The position numbers and the translations under genes are program-made. From Vulcanimicrobiia bacterium (GTDB taxonomy: Bacteria > Eremiobacterota > Eremiobacteria > Baltobacterales > Baltobacteraceae): a stretch of DNA of 64,000 bases. The notes under the pieces were generated by a model, which saw nothing but the letters and a program-made list of their open reading frames with translations, was not told the DNA's origin and made no database searches. The stretch spans positions 27,621 through 91,620 of the forward strand of contig JAMXLG010000047.1 in NCBI GenBank assembly GCA_024281135.1. The letters run 5' to 3'. Shown piece by piece: positions 1-8,902 of the stretch (the first letter of the stretch is position 1; every line of letters starts with the position of its first letter).

Positions 1-189
1 TGTGGAGTCGTCATTGCGGCAATCGGAGCCAATGCGATTTCCTCGCAGCTTCATGAAGTATCGCCATTCGATCCGTTGACGTTCGGCCTCGTCATTGTGT
101 TGCTCTTTGCATGCGCGTGTGCGGCATCGCTCCAGCCCGCGATTCGTGCGACGCGCGTGGAGCCGGCCGTCGCGCTGAGGTATGAATGA
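1..189 (+). CDS. MacB-type ABC transporter permease, C-terminal end (partial)
   Basis: The window opens inside this gene; 62 codons remain. They encode a last transmembrane helix (FGLVIVLLFACACAA) followed by a basic tail ending ATRVEPAVALRYE, the usual C-terminus of FtsX/MacB permeases. In this family the permease couples ATP hydrolysis to movement of a periplasmic substrate through a partner adaptor. The stop overlaps the start of the adaptor gene by four bases (ATGA), so the two are translationally coupled. The substrate cannot be told from this fragment. Confidence 0.85.
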   Translation, partial: CGVVIAAIGANAISSQLHEVSPFDPLTFGLVIVLLFACACAASLQPAIRATRVEPAVALRYE

Positions 190-1466
190 AACCCGTTGCC
201 GTTAACAGCATGGACGTCGTACGGCCGCGCCGCACGTCGGTTCCACGCGTCGGTATTGTGGTCGCAGCGGGCATCGTGTTTCTGATCGCAACGGCACTCG
301 CGCTGCTCTCGCTGACGCGCAGCTCAGAGAGTGGGCCCGCTGTCGATCGTTCGACGGTCGTTACCGATGTCGCGCGCCTCGGGACACTCCAGCGATCGAT
401 TTCCGCGTCGGGGACTCTTGCGGCGGAGAACATTCGCGTGGTTGCAGCCGCACAGGCCGGCGTCGTGGAGACCGTCTTCGTAAAGCCCGGCGCGCAAGTC
501 GAGACCGGCACTCCGATCGCGCAGCTCTCAAACCCCGATCTCGAAGCCGATGTGACCTCCGCGCGGTCGAACGTTGAGGTCGCCGGCGCGCAATTTGCAA
601 GCGTGGAACAACAAGCGAAAGCCTCCGCGCTCTCGACGCGGTCATCGTTCGTTTCGGCTCGTGCACAGGCACAAGAGGACGACACGAACCTTCGAAGCCT
701 GCAGTATCTGCATCAAAACGGTTTCATCGCCGATGCAACGGTGCGCATTGCGGACATCAAGGCGAGTCAATCTTCGTCGCAACTCGATGTTGCGCGTTCG
801 CAGATCGCCGTTGATGCCGCTGAACAAACAGCGAAGATTGCGCAAGCGCGTTCGCAACTCGATCAAGCCGAAGCGCAACTCAAGGCGAAGGAAGCTGAAG
901 TCGACGCCCTGCTCGTGCGTGCACGGACACCAGGGGTCGTGCAATCCGTCGCGGTGGATCCCGGAGCCCGGGTCGAGGCGGGCGCCGAACTCGCTCGTGT
1001 TGCCGATCAACGTGATCTCAAAGCGATATTGGAAGTCGCCGAAGGGCAAGTGCATAGCGTCAACATCGGGATGCCGGTTCGTGTCGATACCGGCAACGGA
1101 ACGGTGAACGGCCGCGTGGTGCGCATCGCTCCGGCTGCCCAGAACGGGAGTGTCGCAGTCGATGTCGTCTTCTCCGGAGCGCTGCCGCCCGGCGCGCGCC
1201 CGGATCTCAATGTCGACGGGACCATCGATCTCGAAACGCTTCGTAATGTGATATCGATTGCGCGTCCGGCGGGTGCATCCGACGACACCGCGGTCGGACT
1301 GTATCGCGTCGATCGCGGCTCGAACGCCGCGCATCTCGTCAACGTTCGTCTCGGCCACGGCTCGACCGACCGCGTTGAAGTGGTTTTCGGGCTGCAGGCC
1401 GGCGACACAGTTATTGTTTCTGACACCTCCGCGTTCGGCGGAGCGCCATCGCTTCGTCTCCACTAG
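186..1466 (+). CDS. Periplasmic adaptor (HlyD/MacA-like) of an ABC efflux system
   Basis: 426 residues. A short cytoplasmic N-terminus is followed by one membrane anchor (about residues 24-44). A first half-lipoyl segment (VKPGAQVETGTPIAQL) is followed by a long alpha-helical hairpin rich in Ala, Gln and Glu (about 120-240), the second lipoyl half (VQSVAVDPGARVEAGAEL) and a beta-barrel domain. This is the layout of MacA/RND-type membrane fusion proteins, which link an inner-membrane pump to an outer-membrane channel. It overlaps the upstream permease stop by four bases and precedes an ABC ATPase by 13 bases. No outer-membrane TolC partner is seen here. Confidence 0.9.
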   Translation: MKPVAVNSMDVVRPRRTSVPRVGIVVAAGIVFLIATALALLSLTRSSESGPAVDRSTVVTDVARLGTLQRSISASGTLAAENIRVVAAAQAGVVETVFVKPGAQVETGTPIAQLSNPDLEADVTSARSNVEVAGAQFASVEQQAKASALSTRSSFVSARAQAQEDDTNLRSLQYLHQNGFIADATVRIADIKASQSSSQLDVARSQIAVDAAEQTAKIAQARSQLDQAEAQLKAKEAEVDALLVRARTPGVVQSVAVDPGARVEAGAELARVADQRDLKAILEVAEGQVHSVNIGMPVRVDTGNGTVNGRVVRIAPAAQNGSVAVDVVFSGALPPGARPDLNVDGTIDLETLRNVISIARPAGASDDTAVGLYRVDRGSNAAHLVNVRLGHGSTDRVEVVFGLQAGDTVIVSDTSAFGGAPSLRLH

Positions 1467-1479
1467 GAAAGGGCGCGTA

Positions 1480-2172
1480 ATGCTACTTCAACTGACTGGA
1501 ATCTGTAAGAACTACGTCACCGATGAAGTCGAGACGCGGGCGCTGCGCGACGTCACGCTTTCCATTGAACGCGGCGAGTACGTGTCGATCGAAGGTCCCT
1601 CGGGTTGCGGAAAATCGACGCTGCTCTCGATCATCGGCTTACTCGATACGCCGTCAAGTGGAAGCTATGCGCTCAACGGGCATAATGTCGAGTCCTTATC
1701 GACCGGAGATCGCGCGGCCATTCGCAACCGGGAAATCGGCTTTATCTTCCAAAACTTCAATTTGATCGGTGACTTGACCGTTGAAGAGAACATCGAACTT
1801 CCGCTCGCATATCGCGGCGTGACAAAAACCGAACGCCGGCGTCGCATCAAGGACGTTATGGAACGCGTCGACATCGGGCATCGCGCGCGCCATTATCCTG
1901 CACAGCTTTCCGGAGGCCAGCAACAGCGCGTTGCCGTCGCGCGAGCGCTCGCGGGGAATCCCTCCGTCCTTCTGGCGGACGAGCCGACGGGGAACTTGGA
2001 TACTACGAACGGCGATGCCGTTATGGAATTGCTCGCCGAATTGCATGAAGGCGGTTCGACGATTATCATGGTTACACACGATCGCCGTTTCGCCAAATAT
2101 GCAAAACGCACCATCGGATTGCTGGACGGTCGCCTTGCGGAATCAGAGACGCTTGCTGAGGCGTATCTTTAG
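1480..2172 (+). CDS. MacB/LolD-type ABC transporter ATP-binding protein
   Basis: 230 residues. Walker A is GPSGCGKST (about residue 38), the Q-loop lies in FIFQNFNLIGDLTVEEN, the signature is LSGGQQQRVAVARAL and Walker B is VLLADEPTGNLD, followed by the H-loop histidine in MVTHDRRFA. The ADEPTGNLD form is typical of the LolD/MacB/FtsE branch that energises periplasmic work rather than solute import. I start at ATG 1480, preceded by an AAAGGG Shine-Dalgarno, because upstream in-frame codons lie within the adaptor gene. It completes a permease-adaptor-ATPase operon. Confidence 0.93.
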   Translation: MLLQLTGICKNYVTDEVETRALRDVTLSIERGEYVSIEGPSGCGKSTLLSIIGLLDTPSSGSYALNGHNVESLSTGDRAAIRNREIGFIFQNFNLIGDLTVEENIELPLAYRGVTKTERRRRIKDVMERVDIGHRARHYPAQLSGGQQQRVAVARALAGNPSVLLADEPTGNLDTTNGDAVMELLAELHEGGSTIIMVTHDRRFAKYAKRTIGLLDGRLAESETLAEAYL

Positions 2173-2267
2173 GTCAGTGCGCGATCAAACGCAAGAACCA
2201 ATCGTCGACGTCGTAGAGTCGTTGATCGATGCGTTGCTCGAAACGTGCGACGCGCTGGGCTGCGCGC

Positions 2268-3536
2268 TCATTCGTAAAGGTCGCGACGCGTCATCGGAAT
2301 ATCGACCCGGCCGTTGACGTCCGGTTTCGCGAGCAGTGATTGGAAGACGGCGATATTGCCGGCTTCGAAGTTCACGGCGCTCGCCGCCATGTACAGGCGC
2401 CACACGCGATAGGCCGCCGTGCCGGCGTTCGATTGCGCGACGTCACGATTACGTTCGATGTTTTCTGACCATGCGCGCAGCGTGCGGGCATAGTGCTCGC
2501 GAAGATTCTCAACGTCGCGGATTTCGAAGCCTTCGCGCTCCGCAATTCCTAAAATATCACTGATACACTCAAGATCGCCGTCGGGAAACACGTAGCGATC
2601 GATAAAACCGTTGCGTTGTGCCTTACGACCAGGACTCTGCTCGGTAATCCCGTGGTTGAGAAACAAACCGCCGGGTCGTAACGCGGCAAACGCGCATGTG
2701 AAATATTCCGGGAGCTGGGTTTGGCCGACATGTTCGACCATGCCGACGCTCGCAATACGATCGAATATCGCGTTGCCAAGTTCGCGGTAATCGAGCAATT
2801 CGACGCGCGCAAGATCCGCTAATCCGAGCGCCTCGATTCGGCGATTCGCGGTCTCGTACTGCACGTGGCTCAGCGTTATTCCGAGCGCTTGCGCGCCGTT
2901 TTGTGCCGCCCGAATGACGAGCGATCCCCAACCGCATCCGATGTCGAGAAATCGCATGCCGGGTTGCAACCGCAGTTTGCGCAGCACGTGATTTAGTTTC
3001 GCGGACTGCGCATCGTCGAGATTGTCGATACCATCGTCAAAGTACGCGCAAGAATACACCAGATCGTGATCTAGGAACGACGCGTAGAATTCTACCGGAT
3101 GATCGTAGTGATAAGAAATTGCGGCACGGTCGCGTTCGAGTGAATGCCGTTTACCGTTGAAGTGTGGATGCTGCGGCGCAGGGCGCGATTCACGCGGAAG
3201 TTGCGCGAGAAGAAGCGCGATACGCGCCGTCTGTAATGCGGACCGATCGGTATTCGCGGCGTTCATGAGCGCGATGGCCGCGCAGAGATCGCCATCGATG
3301 CCTAGCGACCCGTCGACGAACGCCGTGCCCGCGTTGAGATCGACCGGAGGTGCGAATGCGTTGCGAAGCGCGCCGGGAGAATTTAGGCAGAAGATAAAAT
3401 CGCGTCGCGCCGTCTTGCTGGGACGGACAGTGCCGTCCCACAAGCGCACGTCGAAATCACGGAGGTAGCGGTCGCCGAAAACGGCTTCGAGAACGGCGAG
3501 CGTACGGGAAGTAGCAGTAGTATCCTCGCGCACCAT
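2268..3536 (-). CDS. cfa: Cyclopropane-fatty-acyl-phospholipid synthase family methyltransferase
   Basis: 422 residues. The family adds a methylene group from S-adenosylmethionine to unsaturated acyl chains of membrane phospholipids. The SAM-binding motif LDIGCGWGSLVIRAA is near residue 197, preceded by the typical HYDHPVEFYASFLD segment and followed by GMVEHVG and a C-terminal RVWRLYMAASA stretch. The N-terminal 130 residues match the lipid-binding domain of Cfa enzymes, so the protein is full length. It is the last gene of a minus-strand run, starting nine bases after the stop of the deacetylase gene. Substrate (cyclopropanation versus another lipid methylation) is inferred only from family. 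Confidence 0.92.
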   Translation of the reverse strand: MVREDTTATSRTLAVLEAVFGDRYLRDFDVRLWDGTVRPSKTARRDFIFCLNSPGALRNAFAPPVDLNAGTAFVDGSLGIDGDLCAAIALMNAANTDRSALQTARIALLLAQLPRESRPAPQHPHFNGKRHSLERDRAAISYHYDHPVEFYASFLDHDLVYSCAYFDDGIDNLDDAQSAKLNHVLRKLRLQPGMRFLDIGCGWGSLVIRAAQNGAQALGITLSHVQYETANRRIEALGLADLARVELLDYRELGNAIFDRIASVGMVEHVGQTQLPEYFTCAFAALRPGGLFLNHGITEQSPGRKAQRNGFIDRYVFPDGDLECISDILGIAEREGFEIRDVENLREHYARTLRAWSENIERNRDVAQSNAGTAAYRVWRLYMAASAVNFEAGNIAVFQSLLAKPDVNGRVDIPMTRRDLYE

Positions 3537-3545
3537 ACCGTCGAG

Positions 3546-4697
3546 CTATGACGCGAGACTCTTAGTTCCCTCGTGTAATCCGTAGACCACGTCGCCGCCG
3601 ACCATGGTCCCCACGATGTTGTAATCTTCGTCCCAGAAGGAGAGATCGGCGCGCATGCCTGGCGCGATGCGGCCTATCTCCGCTTCAAGGCGGAGCAGTT
3701 TTGCGGGCGCATGCGTCGCGCCCATCACAGCTTGAGCGAACGAAATCTCGGCGTACGACATATAGTTACGTACGGCTTGGTCGATTCGCAACGCGCTGCC
3801 GGCAATCGTGCCGTTGGCGTCGCGCATGACACCGCCTTCGACGTGGTAACTCGGATCGGCGGGCGGCATATTGTCGGTAGCGAGCACGACGCGATCGCCG
3901 ACCGTGCGGTAAAGAATATCGACCATGACCGGCGAGACGTGATACCCGTCGCTGATCAATTGCACGAGCGTGCGCCGGTCCTGAATAAACGCTGCCAGAA
4001 TCGACGGATCGCGGTGGATGAGCGGCGGCATGCCGTTGAATGCATGCGTGAGCGAACGGAAACCGAGCCCGATCGCAAGCATGCCTTCGCGATATCGCGC
4101 AGCCGTGTGCCCGGCGGAGCAAACGACGCCGTGTTCGAGAAAAACGCGCATCGCGTCGGCTGCGCCCTCGATCTCGGGCGCCATCGTGACGATGAGACAG
4201 CCGCCTTTGCACGCGTCAATCATCTCTTTAGCGTGCGCGGCCGATGCTGGAAGCAGCCACTCCGGACGATGTACGCCGCGGAACTTTGGATTGAGAAATG
4301 GTCCTTCGAAATGGACGCCCAAACAACGCGCGCCGCGCGGACCATCTTCTTCGAGATCGTGCGCGGCATCGACGATCTCCGACGCTGCGTGCAACATCGA
4401 TTCGAACGGTGCCGTCATCACGCCGGCAACGAATGCAGTCGCACCTATGCGCGCGTATTCGGTCGCCGCAATTGGAACGGCGTTGCCTTGATCGCGGTTG
4501 AACAGCATATCGGCAGCGCCGTTAGTGTGAACGTCGATCAGTCCAGGCGCGATGCTCGTTCCCGATGGGAGAGGACGATCGCTCGGCCCATCGGCCGGAA
4601 GAACTGCGGTGATACGTCCGCTTTCAATTTGAACGCGTCCATACGTTGACGTTCCGTCACCGACCGCAAGTAGAGCTGGTCCAAGCGTGATGCTCAT
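3546..4697 (-). CDS. nagA: N-acetylglucosamine-6-phosphate deacetylase
   Basis: 383 residues. It removes acetate from GlcNAc-6-phosphate, feeding recycled cell-wall amino sugars to glycolysis or back to murein synthesis. Recognisable amidohydrolase landmarks are IDVHTNGAADMLFN (residues near 60), EGPFLN (about 130), GHTAARY, THAFNGMPPL, SDGYHV and the catalytic-aspartate region ATDNMPPAD (about 275). The usual ATDA reads ATDN here. I chose ATG 4697 (MSITLGPALL) because the longer reading frame enters the dynamin-like gene. It lies 31 bases after that gene in a four-gene minus-strand operon. No nagB or sugar transporter is adjacent, so wall recycling is more likely than import. Confidence 0.92.
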   Translation of the reverse strand: MSITLGPALLAVGDGTSTYGRVQIESGRITAVLPADGPSDRPLPSGTSIAPGLIDVHTNGAADMLFNRDQGNAVPIAATEYARIGATAFVAGVMTAPFESMLHAASEIVDAAHDLEEDGPRGARCLGVHFEGPFLNPKFRGVHRPEWLLPASAAHAKEMIDACKGGCLIVTMAPEIEGAADAMRVFLEHGVVCSAGHTAARYREGMLAIGLGFRSLTHAFNGMPPLIHRDPSILAAFIQDRRTLVQLISDGYHVSPVMVDILYRTVGDRVVLATDNMPPADPSYHVEGGVMRDANGTIAGSALRIDQAVRNYMSYAEISFAQAVMGATHAPAKLLRLEAEIGRIAPGMRADLSFWDEDYNIVGTMVGGDVVYGLHEGTKSLAS

Positions 4698-4728
4698 TGC
4701 CGGAAGGCCCCGTTCGACGCGCCGGTCC

Positions 4729-7455
4729 TCACCGCCCCTTGCCAAAGAGTCTCGCAAAAAATCCACCTTTATTTTCAGCAATGCCGGCAGGAACCGGCAT
4801 GGGCGACGCTTGCTCTTGTGCAGCGCGCGCGAGGCGCTCCAAGCGCGCCATATGTGCTTCGGCATGTGACTCGAGCGTCGAGCGCAGCGCTTCGAGCTCG
4901 TTCCAACCAGCCGGTGCGCGGTTGTCGCGCTTTGCTTCGTCATACTCGTGCGCTGAAACGACGAAGATGCGCTCCGCCGGAATGTTACGTTCGTGTAAAT
5001 ACTCCTGGGCGAGCTCGACGACATGACGACGTTCGCTCGGTGCTTCGTTATCGGCGATCGTGTGTGCGAAGAGCATCGGCTTGTTGAATTCGGAGACACG
5101 TTCGTAGAGCGTGAGTTCTCGATCGGAGAGCTGACGTGAGAAGAGGCAGAGCACTTCGCTTGCGTGCGATGCAACGACCACATTCACATCTTCGGCCGAG
5201 GGATCGCCGGAATCAAATGCAGGCGCATGCACGAGCACGAGTTCGCGTGGAAGCGACCACGGCACCAGTACGAGGACCGGCGACTGCGCGGCTTGTTCCG
5301 TTGCCGACTCGAACGGAATTTCGCACCATTGCGCGCTCTCATCGAGACAGTACGCCGTTTCACGTTCGCCGTAGCGTACGTGAATCGGAAAGCGAACGCT
5401 GCCCGCGACGTCGTCCGTCAGCACGGTTCGGCCCGCAAACGCATTGATCAGGCTCGTCTTTCCGCGCCGCAGTGCCCCGAGTACCGCAACGCGCCAGCGC
5501 GAAGGACGCAGTCCTTGGTCGTAGAGCGCGGCGTCGAAGGTTGCATCGTTGCCGGCATGGGCGAGACGAAGAACAGCAGACCCGGGATCGGCGGGCGCGA
5601 TCTCTTCTTCATATTCCATGAAGCTGTCGACGATCTCGCGCACGGACGCGCGTTCGCCTTCGAGCGCGTCACGCTGCTCGCGTAGCTTCGCTTGGATGAC
5701 GTCACGCTTGTTCAATTGATGCGCGCCGAGTGCCCGATCGATGCTTCCGACGTCCGAATCGCGCTTCGCGACGACCGCTTCCGCCAGTCGTTGCGCGAGC
5801 TCGTCGAAGATCTGGGCGAGCCGCGCTCCGGTTCGATCCGCAAAGGCGTGTACTTCGGTAGCGAAGCGCGGGAAGATCTCAGCGCGCAGATCGGCCACCA
5901 GCTCGCGCTTCATATAGCCGCCTTGCGGGCGGCTTGCAAAGCGCGTCGAGATGTCATGCACGAGACCGATCGCGGGTCCGCCGATTGCTTCGAGCACGAT
6001 CGTCGCCGCAATTGCAGCCGCGACGTCACCGCTCCAAAGGCTCGTTCCCGGTTCGGCACCGAATGCGCGAGCCGCGGTGTCGTTGCTAGAGAAACGAAAC
6101 GGTAGAATCTGTTCGGCACGCGCCAGCGCTTCATTCAAGCGCGTAACGAGACGGGAGGCGACGCGGCGAGCGAAGTCGTCGACGACCGTCGCGACGACGC
6201 GGTCGACGATGATGTGCAAGCGCGCGCGATCGCGAAGCCGCGCCACATCGGCTGTATCAAACGCTTGCGAGAGGGCGCGCTCGAGATCTTCGTCGAGTTC
6301 GTTACCCCGATCGTGCACGGCGGTACGCGTTGCGATTCCCGCTTGCAGTAACGCATCGCGTTCCGCGCGCGCACGCTCGTCGAGCGCTTGCAACGTGGGA
6401 ACGACTTGGGCACGACGCGCGGTGAGCGCTGCTTCATCAAGAGCAAGCATCGCGTCGTCGGCTGCAATCTGGGCGAGCGCGTCGTCTATCGCGGTGGAAA
6501 CGCGTTCGCTCGCGCGGCGCAAACGCGCGCGTCCGGTGCGCCGGATCAGCGACGCGTCGAGTGCGGCGAGAAATCGCGGGAAGCGGCTCTCGTCGATGGC
6601 CTGCTCGTCGTGCGCTAGCATTCCTTCGACGTATTGCCGCGCGGACAGCGCGTAGACGTATGTTCCGGGGGCGTGAATCGCGGCCATCGTCGAGATGCGC
6701 TCGTATGCGTGCTCCCAAGCGGGACGTCCGTCACTCTGCGGCTGCTCCCAGAGATCGATCTTCGTCTGTACGATGAAAATCGAGTCGATGTGCTGACGCA
6801 CGATCCCCAAAAACGACGCATCACCTTCCGTGAACGGCTGCTGCGTATCAATGAGATAGAGCACCGCATCGGCCGTCGGCAAGAACTGGAGCGTGGCGCG
6901 ACGGTGCGCCGGATTGATCGACGCGAGTCCCGGCGTATCGGCAACGACGAATCCGCGCTGGAGAAACGGCGAATCGGTTTTGACGACGACACGGGTTGGT
7001 GCGTCGCGCTCATCCTTGGTCGCATCGTGAATCGTGCCGGCGTCGCCGGTGCCGACCGCGATGAAACGGTTCAGACGGTCAAGTGGAATACGTTCGATCC
7101 GGCCGTCTTCAAAGACGGCGTTGGCTTCATCTTGATTGCCGTAGTCGAGTTCGGTGATGGTCGCGGTCGACGGATTGATATCGGTCGCAAGCAATCCTAC
7201 GAGCTGCTTGTTGCCGCCCGCGCTTTCTTCGTAGCGGAACTTGCCGAGCAGCGCGTTGAGCAGAAACGATTTACCGCTGGAGAACTCACCGACGACCGCG
7301 AGAACGAATTTGTCGCGTTCAAGACGCTGCCGCGTGCGCGTTACCGGCCCGCGCCGTTCGTCACCGATGAGGTTCTCGATGACGTGCAAACGCGCGACCA
7401 ATCGGTCGCGCGTCTCTTCGTAGCGACGCATCGCATCGGTGTCTACCCTGGACAC
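4729..7455 (-). CDS. Bacterial dynamin-like protein with two GTPase domains
   Basis: 908 residues. An N-terminal dynamin GTPase carries a P-loop GEFSSGKS (residues 56-63), switch/G3 motif ADTPGLASINP (about 172) and G4-like QTKIDLWEQ. A long helical region (about 300-640) contains a hydrophobic stretch around 475-500 that could contact membrane. A second G domain begins near residue 655 with P-loop GALRRGKTS. The family remodels or fuses membranes; some bacteria carry two linked or fused dynamin-like units. It sits three bases after a phosphohexomutase and before nagA and cfa, an envelope-centred context. The second domain lacks an obvious DxPG motif, so it may be a degenerate GTPase. Confidence 0.87.
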   Translation of the reverse strand: MSRVDTDAMRRYEETRDRLVARLHVIENLIGDERRGPVTRTRQRLERDKFVLAVVGEFSSGKSFLLNALLGKFRYEESAGGNKQLVGLLATDINPSTATITELDYGNQDEANAVFEDGRIERIPLDRLNRFIAVGTGDAGTIHDATKDERDAPTRVVVKTDSPFLQRGFVVADTPGLASINPAHRRATLQFLPTADAVLYLIDTQQPFTEGDASFLGIVRQHIDSIFIVQTKIDLWEQPQSDGRPAWEHAYERISTMAAIHAPGTYVYALSARQYVEGMLAHDEQAIDESRFPRFLAALDASLIRRTGRARLRRASERVSTAIDDALAQIAADDAMLALDEAALTARRAQVVPTLQALDERARAERDALLQAGIATRTAVHDRGNELDEDLERALSQAFDTADVARLRDRARLHIIVDRVVATVVDDFARRVASRLVTRLNEALARAEQILPFRFSSNDTAARAFGAEPGTSLWSGDVAAAIAATIVLEAIGGPAIGLVHDISTRFASRPQGGYMKRELVADLRAEIFPRFATEVHAFADRTGARLAQIFDELAQRLAEAVVAKRDSDVGSIDRALGAHQLNKRDVIQAKLREQRDALEGERASVREIVDSFMEYEEEIAPADPGSAVLRLAHAGNDATFDAALYDQGLRPSRWRVAVLGALRRGKTSLINAFAGRTVLTDDVAGSVRFPIHVRYGERETAYCLDESAQWCEIPFESATEQAAQSPVLVLVPWSLPRELVLVHAPAFDSGDPSAEDVNVVVASHASEVLCLFSRQLSDRELTLYERVSEFNKPMLFAHTIADNEAPSERRHVVELAQEYLHERNIPAERIFVVSAHEYDEAKRDNRAPAGWNELEALRSTLESHAEAHMARLERLARAAQEQASPMPVPAGIAENKGGFFARLFGKGR

Positions 7456-7458
7456 GTT

Positions 7459-8820
7459 TTAGGGAGTCCCTTCACCCCGAATGAGCTTGAGCGCTTCGTC
7501 GCGATGCTTCTCCATCAGCTCCTTCGTGTCGCCCTCGACGTTCAAGCGCAACAGGGGTTCGGTATTCGACGGACGGACGTTGAGCCACCAATCGGGATAC
7601 TCGATTGTAATGCCGTCGAGGTGATCGATCTTCGCGTCTTTATAATAATCTTGCAGGCGCTGCAGTGTGCCCGGAACGTCGGCGACGTGCGAATTGATCT
7701 CGCCGGAACGGAAGCGGGTATCGAGCGGCGCAATGATTTGACTGACCGTCTTGTCCGATTCGCTGAAGACTTCAAGGCACTGCATGAGCGCGATCATGCC
7801 GGAATCGGCATACCAGTTGTCCTTGAAATAGAAATGCCCCGAATGCTCGCCGCCGAAGACGATATCTTGTTCGCGCATCGTCTTCTTGATGATCGAGTGT
7901 CCGACTTGCGAGCGAATCGGAATGCCGCCCGCGGCCTTGACACGCTCGGGCACGCTGTGGCTAACGATCAAGTTGTAGAGAATCTTCGCGCCGGGATGGG
8001 TCTTGAGCGTATTGAGCGCAACGAGCAGCGTCACCGTGCTGCCGTCGATCAAGTCGCCCTTTTCGTCGACGATGAACATGCGGTCCGCATCGCCGTCGAA
8101 CGCGACGCCGATATCGCAGCCGTGTTTGCGCACCGCGGCCTGCAGATCGATCATGTTCTCCGGTTCGATCGGACTCGCCGGATGATTCGGGAACGTGCCG
8201 TCGAGTTCGAAGTAGAGCGGGACGACTTCGCACGGAAGCTGCTTGAACACGTGCGGAACCGTCTCACCGGCCATGCCGTTTCCGGCGTCGATCGCGATCT
8301 TGAACGGCTTGACTGCCTTGCGATTGATGAAGGAGAGGCAATGCTCGGCGAAGTCGTCGAGGATATTCTGCTCGGTAATCTTGCCGGGCTGAGCCGCTGG
8401 CGGCGGTAAGGCACCCGAGACGATCTGATCGCGAATGGTCGAAAGACCCGTGTCGAGGGAAATCGCTTCGGCGTTCGCCCGCGTGAACTTCATACCGTTA
8501 TATTGGGCGGGATTGTGAGACGCCGTGATCATCACGCCGCCGTCGAATCCGTATTTTCCTACCGCGAAATATAAGGCATCCGTCGATACCATGCCGATAT
8601 AAGTGACGTCGGCGCCTGATTCGGTGGCTCCGCGCGCGAAGGCTTCGTAGAGTCGCTCGCCGGAGGGGCGCATATCGCGACCGACGACGATGCGCTTTCC
8701 GTTGACGAGCGGGACGAAGTAGCGTCCGATGCGGTACGCGATGTCGTCATTGAGCTCTGACGGATAAATTCCGCGGACGTCGTAGGACTTGAACAGGCCC
8801 GGATTTATCTGCATCTGCAT
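7459..8820 (-). CDS. Phosphomannomutase/phosphoglucomutase
   Basis: 453 residues, usual for the AlgC/ManB branch of alpha-D-phosphohexomutases, which interconvert hexose 6- and 1-phosphates to supply GDP-mannose or UDP-glucose for polysaccharides. The catalytic phosphoserine loop is TASHNPAQYNG (about residue 100), the Mg2+ loop is DGDADRMF (about 242), the sugar-specificity loop GGEHSGH (about 325) and the phosphate-binding loop RPSNTEP (about 417). The GEHSGH form is shared by bifunctional PMM/PGM enzymes. It heads the operon with the dynamin-like gene. Sugar preference cannot be fixed from sequence alone. Confidence 0.93.
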   Translation of the reverse strand: MQMQINPGLFKSYDVRGIYPSELNDDIAYRIGRYFVPLVNGKRIVVGRDMRPSGERLYEAFARGATESGADVTYIGMVSTDALYFAVGKYGFDGGVMITASHNPAQYNGMKFTRANAEAISLDTGLSTIRDQIVSGALPPPAAQPGKITEQNILDDFAEHCLSFINRKAVKPFKIAIDAGNGMAGETVPHVFKQLPCEVVPLYFELDGTFPNHPASPIEPENMIDLQAAVRKHGCDIGVAFDGDADRMFIVDEKGDLIDGSTVTLLVALNTLKTHPGAKILYNLIVSHSVPERVKAAGGIPIRSQVGHSIIKKTMREQDIVFGGEHSGHFYFKDNWYADSGMIALMQCLEVFSESDKTVSQIIAPLDTRFRSGEINSHVADVPGTLQRLQDYYKDAKIDHLDGITIEYPDWWLNVRPSNTEPLLRLNVEGDTKELMEKHRDEALKLIRGEGTP

Positions 8821-8854
8821 GGCTCTAATCGCTTTCGAAAGGGTGAATGTCGTT

Positions 8855-8895
8855 ACCTACGCTCGTGGAAGCAGTGCTAACGCTGCGACGTAGGT
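8855..8895 (+). promoter_or_regulatory. Inverted repeat in the leader of the CHASE3-phosphatase gene
   Basis: A perfect seven-base arm pair (ACCTACG at 8855-8861, CGTAGGT at 8889-8895) encloses a second short pair (GCAG 8871, CTGC 8883). The right arm contains the only AGG-like ribosome-binding bases before the GTG start at 8903, so the hairpin could mask them. It may alternatively be an operator between the divergent phosphohexomutase and phosphatase genes. Confidence 0.4.
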
Positions 8896-8902
8896 CGGTT
8901 TG

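Noticed and set aside
6634..8409. Plus-strand 591-codon open frame
   Set aside because: It lies opposite the dynamin-like and phosphohexomutase genes, which have clear motifs; the frame has no recognisable domain and its composition fits an antisense shadow in GC-rich DNA.
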